The notes under the pieces are model-generated. The model worked only from the letters and a program-made list of their open reading frames with translations. It made no database searches and was not told the DNA's origin. A stretch of DNA of 64,000 nt from Rhizopus sp. PT2906 (Eukaryota; Mucoromycota; Mucoromycetes; Mucorales; Rhizopodaceae), in NCBI GenBank assembly GCA_025529335.1, contig JAMYHX010000013.1:62001-126000 (forward strand), in the 5' to 3' direction. The number at the start of each line of letters is the position of its first letter. Positions within the stretch are counted from its first letter, which is position 1. Position numbers and translations under genes: made by a program. This document shows positions 21,315 to 33,868 of this stretch, in pieces.

Positions 21315-24300
21315 TTATCGCTTAGCTTTTCTAAATAAGAATACAAAGAACATAAAGGCAAAGACGTTGAAGATAGAGTAAGCACAAAGGATACCAAAGT
21401 TGCGCCATCTGTTACTAAAGCTCCATCCGATTCTTTCTTCATAGAATTCATTACCATAGCTATAAGGACAGTAGTCACACATGCCAGTAGCATTTTCGTT
21501 GCCAAGGTAACCACTACCGCCAGACTTGAAGAAATCAGCCATGTATTGACCACAGGTCATACCAGAAGGAGCGGGTATTTTGGTGAAATCGGATTCACCG
21601 CAGTGTACTGGAACACTATCCATGACGTTAACGACAAGACCTTCTATCAGATAATGATAAGGATCCACCCAGTACATCCATGAACTCCAGAATCTGGGCA
21701 TAGCAGAAGGAGGTTGCATGATACCAGCGAACAAGATCAAGATGGACGTGAAGAATGGATTGATGACAGCAGCCATAGGAGGTGTGCTGGAGAAGGCGGC
21801 AATAGTGAAACCAAGGGAGACAGAGTAGAATAAGAAGACCACAAAGTGAATGTAGAAGAAACCAACACGATCAGAGATGTTTTGAAGACCAGCTGTCCAG
21901 TAGAAACAGAACAAGAAGATGGTCGAGAAGAAGATCAAGTACGGAATTTCGACAAGAATACAAGAGAGTGCGAATGGAGCCCAGCCATAGTAACGAGAGG
22001 CATACTCACGACGGAACCAGGCACGTTCTTGCATGAAACGAGGCTGAGCCAAAATGATCAAGGCGTTACTCATCAATAGAGTAGTAAAGACAGAGAACAT
22101 TCGATTTTGGAGATCAGAGGGAGTGTTGCCCAACTTCCAGAAGGAGAAACCAGAGATAAGACCGATGAAACAAACGTTGAAGAGACGGCCCATGTTGTAA
22201 GTAGGACAACGCCACCAGGAGACATTCATACGCTTGTAGACGAGCCAGAACTGCTGGAAGAAAGAGAGGGAGTAAGGGCTGTTGGTGTTCTTGCGGCTAT
22301 GATCGATCGTTTGGTGGATTTGTTCAAGTTCTTCTTCCAATGCTTTGGCTTCAGGAGAGGTCTTCCAAATCTCAGCCCAGTCAGCCTTGGCTTTACCAGC
22401 AGTACCAGCACCAACACATTCAAGAATGTATTCAGCAGGGTTAGCATTAGGAGAACACTTGGGGCCACCGTTTCTTTCAAAGTAAGAGATCATTGTAGAG
22501 GCATCCTTACCAATTTCACCAAAGTAAGCAGTCTTACCACCACGAACTAAAAGTACCAAATGATCAAAGTGTTCAAAGAGAGTAGCAGAGGGCTGATGGA
22601 TAGTACAGAGCACGGGCCAACCAGCATCAGCAAGCTTACGAATGAAACGAACAATGTTGTAGGAACTTTGAGCGTCAAGACCAGAGGTAGGTTCATCAAG
22701 GAAAAGAAGCTTGGGCTTACCAACCAATTCAGTAGCAATGGTCAGACGCTTGCGTTCTTCAACAGAGATACCAATACCAGCTTCAAGATCACCAACGAGG
22801 GCATCAGCGATCTTTTCCATTTCCATAAGACGAATGATTTGTTCAACGTATGCATCCTTTTCTTCTTTGGGGACCTCAGCAGGTTGACGAAGGTAAGCAG
22901 AGAACTTGAGTGCTTCACGTACAGTAGCATTAGGGTTGTGGACGTCCATCTGTTCACAGTAACCAGTAGATCGTTCGAAATCAGGACCAAGAGGTTCACC
23001 ATTCAAGTACATACGGCCTTCAACCTTACCAATGGTCTTTCGTTGAGCCAAGACGTCCAAAAGAGTTGTCTTACCGGCACCAGAAGAACCCATGAGGGCA
23101 GTAAGGTGACCAGGCTTGACAATACCACCAATGTCATTCAAAAGTTTGAGTTGACCACCCTTGACAGGAACAGTGTAGTCGATGTGGTGCCAAGAGAAAG
23201 TAGTACCAGTAGAGACACTTTCCATTTCTTCTTCTTGTTCGGTTTGAACAGCTTCCAGGGCCTTGGATTCATCGATTTCCTTGGGCGCCTTACCAGCCTT
23301 GTACACCTTGGTGATGGAACCTTCCTTTTGGAGATCAACATATTCCATAGCAAGAGCAGTCAAGACGGTAAAGAAGAGGAAGAAGAGAACGACAGCAACA
23401 AAGTCGATCCATCGTTGCCAGGTCTCATAACCGTAGGCGTAGTGAAGGTAATCATCGCCAAGAACATGTGTTTGGCCAGGAACAGCACCAGGCAGATTAC
23501 AGGTCTTGTAAGCAGCATCTGTATAAGAGGGACCAAAAGGAATAGAATTGTATCCTTCGCAAGAGAAGTTCATGCCAGTCAGTTCATTGGAGATCAAAGC
23601 CTTGTAACCATAGGCCAGAGGATTGATCCAATAGATCCACATGAGCCAAGGATGCATCTTGTTGTAAGGGATTTGATAACCAGAGTACACCAAGGCGGCA
23701 ATCAGAAGAATGGATGATAACTGAGAAGCAGTAAAGAAGTTTGGTGAAACAGCACCCCAGAAACGGAAGAAACCGTTCATACACAAGTTAGTCACTACCA
23801 GAATGATAAAGAAAGTAAAGAACTGCCAAGACAATAGAGTTAGCAACCGAAAAAATAAGAATTTATATATATGTTGTTTTTACCTTTCCTGCGTCAAGTA
23901 CAAGACCCATCATAAAGTAAACACAGATTTCGAAAACGATGACTTGAACGATGGCAAGTGGGATATCAACAATAACCTGAGCAATATAAAAAGCAGAAGG
24001 ATGATACAAGGCGAAATGCTTGTGCTTCTCCAAGACACGACGACCTTGCATGAACGCAGCCAGTTCAGACTGAGCGATCAAGGCGTTAAACAATAGAGAG
24101 AACAAGAAAGAACCACCACGAGAAAAGGCACCAGTAGCATCAGTAGGCATCATGTAGAAGACAGAAGCCATGATAAGACCTTTGACGACAACACCACCAT
24201 AACGAGAGACCAAAGCACCCTTGTCACCCCAAATGAGTTGGAACTGACGAATGGTAAGAGATTTGACTTGTTGATAGTAAGTAGCCACAAAGGGAGACTT

Positions 24301-25779
24301 GGTAGGAGCGTGTTTTTGATGAGCATCGATAAAGGCTTGACGGAACTGTTCGTCGGGACGATTTTCTTGAATATGTTTTTCGTATTCGTCACGTTCCTTC
24401 ATCATTTGAGCGTAAAGACCAGATTCCTTATAGACCTTTTCGAATTGAACAGCATTGACGGGCACCTTATCCTTAAATCCTTCACGGAATTGGCGTTCAT
24501 TAGGATTACAGAGACCAGTCAAGAAATCAGGAGTGGATTTACGATCAGGACAGTAAAAGCCCATGTTTTCAAAATAGGACTTTGCATTAGATGTGGGGCC
24601 AAAGTAGATACAACGACCTTCATCAAGGACCATGACCTTATCAAAGAGATGGAATATACTGTCAGATGCTTGATAAAGAGTAGCAACAGTTGTCTTATTC
24701 AAGATGTCAGTCATAATACGAAGAGAACGGACATAATCAAGAGCAGATGAGGCATCAAGACCACGAGTAGAACAATCCCAACAGTTGATAGAGCTACGGG
24801 TAGTCATCTGTTCAGCGATAGAAAGACGCTTACGTTCACCACCAGAAAGACCACGAACGAAGGCGTTACCAACCATAGTGTTCATTTGCTTGGTAAGGCC
24901 CAGCATATTTCCGAGCATATAGAGGACCTTGTTGATGAATTCCTTCTTGCTTTCACCTTCCAAACGTTTACCGGGAGTCTTGTTCTTCAAGGCAAAGCTC
25001 AATGTCTGCTTAGTAGTCAATGTAGGGTAATGTAAATCTTCTTCTTCATTGTAACAAACTTCACCACGGTAGTACTTTGAGAATTCACGAGCTTCAATAC
25101 CACCATAGGTCACAGTACCTTCAATATTAGTATAAGAGGCACGCATGTTGGCTAAGACACGAAGCAAAGTAGTGCAACCAGCGCCAGGACGACCGAGGAC
25201 GAGTAACATTTCACCATGCTTACAGAAGCCATCATTTCCTTTCAAGATTGTAAAGTCGTTACCAGAACGCTTGCCCCACTTCCAGAATTTCACAAAGTCT
25301 CGGATCCAGGTATAATTTGTAGGAATGACCTTGGCGTCAGCACCAAGACCCTGAACGACAAGATTCTTCCAGATCAAGCCCATATGCTTAGGATGCATAC
25401 CAGCTGCCACAGCTTGATCGTTTTGCTCGCTCAAGAATTCAGTTAAATCAAAGTCTCTGACGTCTCCCTTTTCGACGGCATCGGCAGCATCGGAAGCATG
25501 CGTAGACTTTATGCGAGACATACGAGACTGAGTGGTCAATTCTCTACGAAGGTCTTCATAGTTGGAAATGGCATTTTCGATATTCACTGCATTTCCTCCA
25601 GCTTCACCAAAGCCACCGGTTGTAGTACGAGCGGTTGTATATTCTTTTTCACTGTTGGTTTCTTCTTTTTGATGAACTTCGTCTATAGTTGATTCATCGG
25701 ATGAATGATGTGTTTGTCTAAATTCTTCATCTCGGTCTTGATGAACCGAGTGAACGTGTTGCAATGCGGGCATATCCAT
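21315..25779 (-). CDS. PDR-type ABC transporter (full-length ABCG)
   Basis: Two exons, 23884-25779 and 21315-23822, joined by a 61-nt intron, giving 1467 aa with the (NBD-TMD)2 layout of fungal pleiotropic drug resistance pumps. These export drugs, lipids and other hydrophobic compounds at the plasma membrane. NBD1 has the Walker A GRPGAGCTT at about 195-203, with Cys in place of Lys as in fungal PDRs, and the signature LSGGERKRLSIAE. NBD2 has an intact Walker A GSSGAGKTT (about 877-885), Walker B LLFLDEPTSGLDAQSS, and the degenerate signature ISVEERKRLTIA. This asymmetry is the family rule: one ATP site is non-catalytic. Two sets of six membrane helices follow the NBDs. The N-terminal 100 residues are acidic and hydrophilic. 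The substrate is unknown. Confidence 0.96.
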
Positions 25780-26454
25780 GTTGGATCAAATTATTATATT
25801 AAATGAAATAAAAACTTGATGAAGTAGGATATGAAATTAGATGCAACTGGTAAAAATGAATGCAGGTATATGAGGTAAAAGAAAAAGGAAAACTTTCAAG
25901 AATCGCCCCGAATCATCTTGGTATTTATATACGTGATTAACTAATCGGATTAATGGTTCAGGCCTGAACTATTCCGCCATCCTTTCGGCTTCCAAATTAA
26001 TAAACACAGCTGCCAAGTGATTTATCCATACAGAATTTGCGGTAAAACCATTGTCTAGGTAACACCAAATTACATCACTTACGTTCATTGATGGATCAAT
26101 TAAAGTAGTAACCATTGTAGGTTGAGACATGAGTAAATCATGATTCAAGGAAATTGATTAGGCAGTTTTATTTGTTCTGGTTGAATAAGGGCTTTCAAGC
26201 AGTAATAAGCTCCGATGAAGCTTTTTTCTACCAATGAAATTTTCATGTCTTCTCACAAAAATAGCACCTTCGACATTTCTTTTTCCCTGCTGCCCGGGTA
26301 AATTTCTTCCAGAATAGTTTTCAAACAGAAAGATGCATAAATATAGAGTATTAGACAACTTTACCCATAGAAGTAAACAAGACAAAAAAAGAACGAGCGG
26401 TGAAATTGACAAATCGACAATGTAGTGTAACTTATAATTAATTTCTTATCTGTT

Positions 26455-26485
<31 letters not shown>

Positions 26486-28192
26486 CTTTTCTGATATCGA
26501 TGGGGTCACCTTGATCATTCTTCTTTCGGATGCATAAAGGACAAACTTTAATGATGGAAAACTAGTCTTGTACGTATTTTATGCGTCAACTTATTTCCTT
26601 TCACTACTTTGTCATACGATCTATCAAAAAACGTTTCCATAGTTATCGTTTCCATGGGCACACTAAATATGTGTCTTAATTCCGTAATCAAACTATGATA
26701 AGAAAACGGTCGTATTTATTATCTCGGGTCAAAGTCCTCCCTTAGTCACTTGTTTTCATCAATTTTTTTTTTTTTAGACAAGGTAATTTTATTTGGTACG
26801 ATGAAATTATTTGAATGAATATCAAATCATACGTGAACGAATAGACTTGGAGCGGCATTACCGTCTTGTCTGTAGAATATTTACTTCCTGTATGGTATTA
26901 AGGATAGTAGATTAAGATTGCGGCAAATATCTTTGACAATTCCCATCTTGAAGATTTAGTAGCAGTTGATTACATTCGACAGAGGGGGCTTATTTCATGC
27001 CAAACCGGATCAACTCATTCTACCCTAAACGTGAAAAATCACACTCCTTTTCAATAAATATGCTACACAAATGACACCCAAAAATATGCAAAAAGTAATA
27101 GCTTTGTTATTAAAAGCGTGACTACTAGCAGTTCTAAGAGATTATTAATGAGGCAAGCATCTAGATTGATTCAAACATCATAAACAAGTACTGTACGTTG
27201 ATTTGTCATCAAAGCAAAAGACTGACTTGGTAACTAAAGCAGCCTATCACGTTTCTTTAAATAGGCAAGACGTTCTCCACTATGACTGTCACCGGTCTTC
27301 CGGCCTAGATCTGAGGGGGATAAAACTTTTCTAAATTAGGATAACCGGTAAAATAAAATTACCTTGTTCGGTCAATTGTTTTAATTTTAGGTAACATTCA
27401 GATCAAACACTCGTGTTATTTATTTAGGCTAAAATTAGACAGTGGCTTTTTGACCGCTTCTTTTCTTTATATATAGATTGCCAAGTACAGATCGATTTGT
27501 ACAATATATCTCTTCCATTGATTCATCTATACCTTTACTATCATTGTCATGGGTAATATATGGTATTTAAATGGATTGGATCTTTGTTTTTCTATTGGCA
27601 AAATAGCAGGTTCTGTAGGATCTATCATAAAATAATATCTGCTTATGGCTAACATTGAGATAAACGATTGTAATCGGTATGAGTAGAGTAAATTCATACA
27701 AAGAGATCTTTGCTGAGGTGCACTATCTGGCCATGTTCAGCTTTTCCACATCTGTAGTGCTGTATGCTTTACAAAATAGCATACATAGTGCTTGCTCTTG
27801 TAGGCGAGTGCTATTTCTCGTCTTGATCCTTTCTTAGGTTATGCAGTGTTTAATACGCTTATCTAAGAAAGCACAACTCCTACTGCAGTTCAAGAGATCG
27901 GTTTGGCAATGCCGATGCCACTGAACATGAAAGAATCGGCCAAAGATTGAATTGACAGCTTTTTCAAAATTTATGCTTCACTGCACAGCGACTCAGGCTC
28001 TGACTTCACTACATTTAAGAGAAAGGCAAATTGATCTTTTACTTTTCTTCCTGGTAATCATTAGATTGGTTCGATCTAGCTGCCTTTCGTCAACAAATTA
28101 TGAGTATATTTAACAATAGTTCTCTTAATGGCGCTTCACCAAATTGAGAAGGATCAGGACGAATACTTTTTTATTATAAAAAATCACAGTAT
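25780..28192. other. Long intergenic region with PDR promoter and possible transposon debris
   Basis: About 2.4 kb. The right-hand flank of the PDR gene should hold its promoter. A T-tract of more than 20 bases lies near 26465. On the minus strand at about 26160-26320 a frame reads KKKCRRCYFCEKT followed by stops; this looks like the remnant of a cysteine-rich domain, perhaps of a transposase. A TATATATAG-type box near 27470 precedes short non-coding-looking sequence. No intact gene is supported. Confidence 0.5.
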
Positions 28193-30794
28193 TCAGCTTG
28201 TCTTTCTTACTGTTTTCAAAACTGAAGCGACATATGCATCAATACCTTCATCCCATCGTTTAACGTTGCCATTCTTTATCGTATAAATCTCTTTTTGAAC
28301 TGCAGCCTCGTCTTCGTCATCAAATTCTTTGCCACTATCGCTATCGCTATCCAGTTCTTGCTCGAACATCTGCTTCAGAAACCAAATGTCGTGACTGACC
28401 AACACTATTGCGCCTGTGTATTTTCGCAAAGCATCCAAGAGCATATCCACAGTGCCCATGTCCAAATGATTTGTGATTTCATCAAGCACAAGCACGTGAG
28501 GTTGCTCATACAGAATCAGGGCGAGTGCGACTCTGCTACGCTGACCACCACTCAAAGAACGAATCTTTTGAAGAACAACATTTCCACTGAGGCCACTTGT
28601 GCCAAAATGAGAACGACATTCCTGTTCTGAAAGTGAGGGATACTGAGACATCATGTATTCAACTGGCGAGACATCCAGGTCGAGCTGGTCTACTACATTT
28701 TGTGAAAAGTAGCCGATACGAAGAAGAGGGTGCTTGTAGACTTCTCCTGATGTAGGCTGTACTTTACCTACTAGCATGTTCAAAAGAGTTGTCTTTCCGC
28801 ACCCATTAGGTCCAATAAAAGCAATTCTTGCATTTGGCTCAATGCTGATGGAGAACTTTTTGATAGCATAGTTTGTACTTCCTTCATAACGGAAAGCAGC
28901 TTCTTTCATAGTAAGCATTGGACCATGGTAACGCAGTTCAGTAGGAGGTGGTATTTTGATAGCCGCTGTCTTTACTGCTTTCTCAACAACGACTTCTGCT
29001 CGGAGACTGTAATGATAACCTGCATGGTCTCGGTTGAGCTTGAAGCGTCTACCATCTTCAGTTTTTTCCATGCCTAGTCTTTCCAGCTTCTTTTTTCGTG
29101 ACTGAATCATGCCATGTCGCTTGTCATCGCCGGTAGCTTTAGCCTGTCGCATGTTATGTTGAATACTTGCTTGGATAGCTGCTCTCTTTTTTTCTGTGCT
29201 CTGAGAAAACAACATTAACATATGGTAGGAAGCAGATATATTAAATAACTTACATCATACAGAGCTTGTTTTCGTATTCTTTGTTCTTCTGTGTTTCTTT
29301 CCCAGTCTTCAAAGTTACCAGCGTGATACTTGAGTGTTTTGTCTCTAAGAATGATGGTTTCTTCTGTAACATTATTCAAGAATTCACGATCATGGGAAAC
29401 AACGACCACCGTCATATCACCTGTTTCATTTATGACGTACTCCTGCAGCCATAAGATGGCGGGCAAGTCTAAGTGGTTTGTAGGTTCATCCAGAAGTAGG
29501 ATATCCGGTCTAAGGAAAAGCGATTTTGCTAAAGCAATTCTCATGCGCCAGCCACCAGATAGATGAGAGATAGGTGCATTGATCCGTTCTTCGCTGAATC
29601 CAAGGCCTTTCAGCAGCCTTACAGCTCTGTGCTTTCGCTCATCTTGATCGATCAACTCTACCTTCTCGTAGACTTCATTAATAATTTCCGTCACCATACC
29701 AGAGGTAACGTAGGTTTGTGGATTCTTCTTGTTAAATTCTTCGAGTTCCTTTTCGCGTTCAATCAACACTTTTCTTGCTTCACGACCACGTAGACCCGAG
29801 CGCTTGGTGGCAATCTTGGAAGCTTGTTCTAATTTTTCGCGTAGACGAGACTGCATGATAGAGTACACCACCTGGTTAAGATCATCAGATGCTTTGAAAT
29901 TCTTTTCGTTTCCCATGACAGACTGAAGAGCTACCCAACCGCTAAATACAATGCCAAGATCAATAAATTCATTAGATGTTACCTTTAAATTCCCTTATTG
30001 TCATTGATGCCTTCTTATCAGCTTCTAAAATCTCTTGTAATACCATTCTTGATTCATCAAACTCATCAAGTTGCGATATGTGCAGAATATTCAAGTTTTG
30101 GGGCACACCAATCAAGATATTCTCTGCCAAGCACTTCAACAACATCGATTTTCCAACGCCATTTTGACCCACTAAACCATACCGAGTGAAAGGCTTCAAC
30201 TTCAAGTGGGCGTCCACCAGGAGGTCCTTTTGATTGATCGATATATTCACGCCCTTGAGGTCCAATTCTTTGTTTAAATTTTCAATTGTCTCTGTATGAA
30301 AACGACTTTGCTGACTGATCGCAACAATTTCAGGCTCCTTTTCATCAATATCCTGATCCTTTAGTTTTCCACGTCTCCCTGTACGTCTTGTTGCACTCTT
30401 TGGTGGCTTGGTAGCAGCACTGTTAGGCGCTGATGGTAAATCCTAAAAAGGCTCTTGTCAATCAAGCTGTATGTTTAAAGTTCCGCACACATACCCCCTT
30501 TGCTTTTTCTATTCCTTGAAGTGGCTTTGGTAACTTCTTTTGATCTTTGATCTCTTTGGGTGTTGATACATTATTCTCAAACAAATTAGAATAGAAGGCA
30601 CTCCTCGTGTCTTCATCAATATTGGCGTCAATAAGAAAACTCTCTGTGGACGCTCTGATTTCGTCTGCTTCGTCCATGGACATACTTTCTAGCATACCAC
30701 TAATATATTCTGCAGCATCATCGTCCAAACAAATGTTGAACTTGTTCAAGTTCTGAGTAAATAGTTTAGTGACCATAATGTGTAGTTCACACAA
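28193..30794 (-). CDS. ABCF-family ATPase (GCN20/ABCF-like, no membrane domain)
   Basis: Four exons: 30495-30794, 29983-30442, 29254-29930, 28193-29200, giving 814 aa (808 if the second Met at 30776 is used). ABCF proteins are soluble twin-ATPase factors that act on ribosomes. NBD1: Walker A GLVGQNGVGKSMLL, signature LSGGWRMRIALAKSL, Walker B ILLLDEPTNHLDLP. NBD2: Walker A FIGPNGCGKTTLLN, signature LSGGQRSRVALALIL, and LVLDEITNHLDMGTVD, where the usual Pro of DEPTNHLD is Ile. An acidic insert rich in Asp/Ser/Glu near 770 (LDSDSDSGKEFDDEDEAAV) is unusual. The N-terminal 150 residues are helical and acidic, then Lys-rich. It resembles a lineage of fungal ABCFs distinct from Arb1, and GCN20-type roles are possible. 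The upstream neighbour on the same strand is the Ssd1-like gene. Confidence 0.9.
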
Positions 30795-30844
30795 TTTCTA
30801 AAATTGGGACAATGATAGCTAGTATTTATTGAACAACTGAATTA

Positions 30845-30872
30845 CTGCGGCAACACACTCCTGTTGCCGCAG
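30845..30872. repeat. GC-rich perfect hairpin between the Ssd1-like and ABCF genes
   Basis: CTGCGGCAACA (30845-30855) and TGTTGCCGCAG (30862-30872) form an 11-bp perfect stem with a 6-nt loop. It sits 50 bp upstream of the ABCF start and 46 bp downstream of the Ssd1-like stop. It could fold in the ABCF 5' UTR or in the Ssd1-like 3' UTR. Confidence 0.7.
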
Positions 30873-30917
30873 CAGTCTCAATTTCGGTTAGTGGAATGTT
30901 TTAAACACACACCAAAT

Positions 30918-33868
30918 TTATTTTTTGTACAAAAGTTTTACAAAGAACACAGGGGTTGCTGCCTGCATATCCACAGATAACTGAGCAGAGACAGTTGAAA
31001 GGAAACTTACTGTCTGAACGTCATTTTTGTCAGAATGCCAGGTCAGCGTCATCTTTTGCTTGTCTGCATCATATATGCCCTTGTTAGAAGCGTGACCAGG
31101 CATTGATTTTTCATTACATGCAACTGGTAACTCAAGATCATATGTCGGGAAATAGAGAAGCATAATATCAGGTGCTTGAAATCCAACTGCTAAGCATTCA
31201 GCTTCAACGTTCTTGTTCCTCATGTCCTTGAGAGATTGGCGGTAGATAAAAGCTGCGGTATACAGTCTTTTGCTTTCTTGTTCTGCGGAATGTTTGGCTG
31301 CTAATGTAGCATTGCAGTGCCTCGCTACCTTATCAATCGCATCAAAGTTATCAGTTTCTTGTTGGCCTCCTTTGAGGGTTATCATAAGTTGTCTTTGAGT
31401 AATAATGGATGCATAGTTGCGTGTAGGCTCAGTAAAGAGAGCATAGAGTGGTGCGCCATACATAAAATGTTTATACTTGGCAATATCAACAGATCCTGCA
31501 CTGAAAAACTTTGATTTGGGGAGACCCTTGGTTATTACGTAATTTAATGCTTGTTGTTTTTTGTGGTCTTTTTCTTCGTTTACATAATTCATCAGATCGT
31601 GTACAGAGTCGCATTGAGAGTCAAAATAGCTTTTAATCAGTGACTATGTAACATTCGATTAGTGCACCTTTTTTTTTTTTTTTTTTTTGGTCTTTCTAAA
31701 GAACTCACAAATGCTGACATCTTTGGTTGCTCTTGCCTGTATAAAAGTGCCTGATCGGGGAATCTACTGGATATCTTTTGACCAACTTCAATATTGACAA
31801 TGATTAGCAGCTCATTCATTAGAACATCTTCATCAGCTTCGTCTATTCGAGCGATCTCTTCAGGATATCCGCTTTTTCCTAATTTGAACGCTACATAATG
31901 CTTAGCTAGGTTTAAGCCATGCTCATGTTCTATACGGTTTCGCTGTAGTTTACGACATAGATCCAAGAGTATGGAAGCATCAGATTCGATCTCTGACTTC
32001 TCTCCATCTGTATCTACGTGTTTGATATGCCCCTTGGATCGAACGATGCTTCTTCCTACCCATGCGTGCAGTAATGTCCCATTTTCTGTAAATCGACACA
32101 GAATTGAAAAAGCAAGTCGTTCGCGATTTGGTAATAGGTAGCAATGAGATTCCAAGAAATTCGATGGCAAGATTGGAATGGTTTGTTCTACCAGCTCAAT
32201 AGCGTAGGATCGTTCTCTGGCCGCTTTATCTAGCGTAGTTTTTTCACGGACGTAATGAGCAACATCAGTTACATGGATGCCGATTTCAAAAGTTGCTTTT
32301 TCAGGCACTGATACCGAGAATGCAACCTCTGCACCTAAGTGAAAGAAATAAGTCTATCATTGATATATTAATTATAAAATTAAATGCTTTACCTTTTTCA
32401 GAAGACCCAATCGTAAAGATACGTATATTCTCTTTTTGGAAATCTCGTCTTCCTTTTCGATCATTTGGTGTCACTTTCTTTGGTATTGTTGTAGTTGCTC
32501 TGAGCACAGTGTCAGAAAAGCTCGTGTCTTTAATATGATGATCTGCCATTAGAACACCCGACTGTACACCCAATTCGCCTATCCAGCCCACTTCCTTTAC
32601 AATCTTGCCAAATGGGTGCAAGGAAGAAGCTGGCCAACGCTGAATACTACCTACAAATATTCTGTTTTTGTATTCCTCATGATATTTTGCAAATTCAGCA
32701 GGAGCAAACTTGATAGGTACTGCGACAAGTGGTAATCGTTTATTGATAGGTATAAACCATATGATCTTTGGTGAAGCATGTGGCTTTTCTGTTGTTGTGG
32801 GTTTTTTGTAGGCAGAAAGAGGTCGATATAAGGACAAGGTTCTAATGTATCTTGGTTATTTATCATTTCTCTTTTTAGAATAATAGCTGTGATTACCCTG
32901 AAAAAATCATGTTTTTTGGTCTTTCAAGGATACAAACGACTCTGCCGCAATATTTTGGATACATCTTTGTCTCATTAGTTTCAGAACTGCAAAGCAAGTC
33001 ATCATCTGAAGGAATTTGCCTAAGCTTTCGTGCCTGCATCTTTGCATATTTTTCATTCATCATATCTTCTACATTAACCAATTCCACAGCCACTTCATCA
33101 CCATGTAACGCTCTATTTCTGTTTCTAGAGCCATAAATATAAATTAAAGCATCCAGCTCGTCACACTCAACATATGCATCCGAGCTATCTTGTACATCGA
33201 TTTGCAAGACACCTGCAAACAGTTTGCGCTGTCGTATAGCTGCCAGTGCTTCGGGAAGGTTTAGATAAGAGGGATAAATAGCCTTTCGATGACTCTCTTC
33301 TATGGGTGGTAGTGTATTTGGTACTATTAAAGTCTTTTGTTTTTACCCCACATAAGTAAACAAAACAATATGCAAAACTTACCTGATTTGCTCCTGTTGC
33401 GTCTCGTCATATGTTCCTCTGATGGTGACACTAATTCAATATGTTCATTCTCATCCTTCTCTTTGACTTCCTCGATTCTATGCAGAGTGTCTGCCTTTTT
33501 GGATAACATATGGCGACCATGAGGTTCTGAGTGACGACGGCCGCGTTTCCAGAAGTGATCATCGCTAAGAGATACTGGAGGTATTCTCTTTATGTCACCA
33601 ATAATATCTTGAATCGACTGAACTGCCTGGTCGTTCTTTTGTCTTGATTCAAAAGAATTTATTGATTTTCTCCGTTGCTTTTGACTCTCTACAGAGCGTG
33701 TTGCCGATGGGCGACGTCCTTTATGATGCTCCGTTTCTTTTTTTGCTTCTCCGTTTCCTGCAGTTGTATCACTGACAGCAAGTGGATGCTATGAAAAAAT
33801 AAGTATAACGAATATAAAGAATGTATCGTGTCATTTACATGAAAAACGTCTGCTTGACCAAGTTGCAT
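30918..33868 (-). CDS. SSD1: Ssd1/Sts5-type RNA-binding pseudonuclease (RNase II family)
   Basis: Six exons: 33839-33868, 33383-33788, 32897-33323, 32393-32841, 31709-32334, 30918-31643, giving 887 aa. Ssd1 binds cell-wall and other mRNAs, represses their translation and is controlled by the Cbk1/Orb6 kinase. Domains: a basic, Ser-rich N-terminus, cold-shock domains (GSRNRNRALHGDEVAVELV; PKIIWFIPINKRLPLVAVP; WPASSLHPFGKIV), and an RNB domain. At the RNB active site the usual IDPxxARDxDDA becomes IGSSEKGAEVA, with all catalytic aspartates gone, while GIHVTDVAHYV is kept. This is what is known for Ssd1. The arginine-bearing C-terminal RNB motif is also altered (FTEPTRNYASIITQRQL). The N-terminus is shorter than yeast Ssd1; a further upstream exon is possible. 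Confidence 0.88.

Noticed and set aside
22560..23717. 385-aa open frame on the plus strand inside the PDR transporter
   Set aside because: It is the antisense shadow of a long, codon-biased gene; the minus-strand frame has all transporter motifs and this one has none.
28000..28110. Possible tRNA near GGTTCGATC
   Set aside because: No acceptor stem, D-arm or anticodon arm can be folded around the motif.
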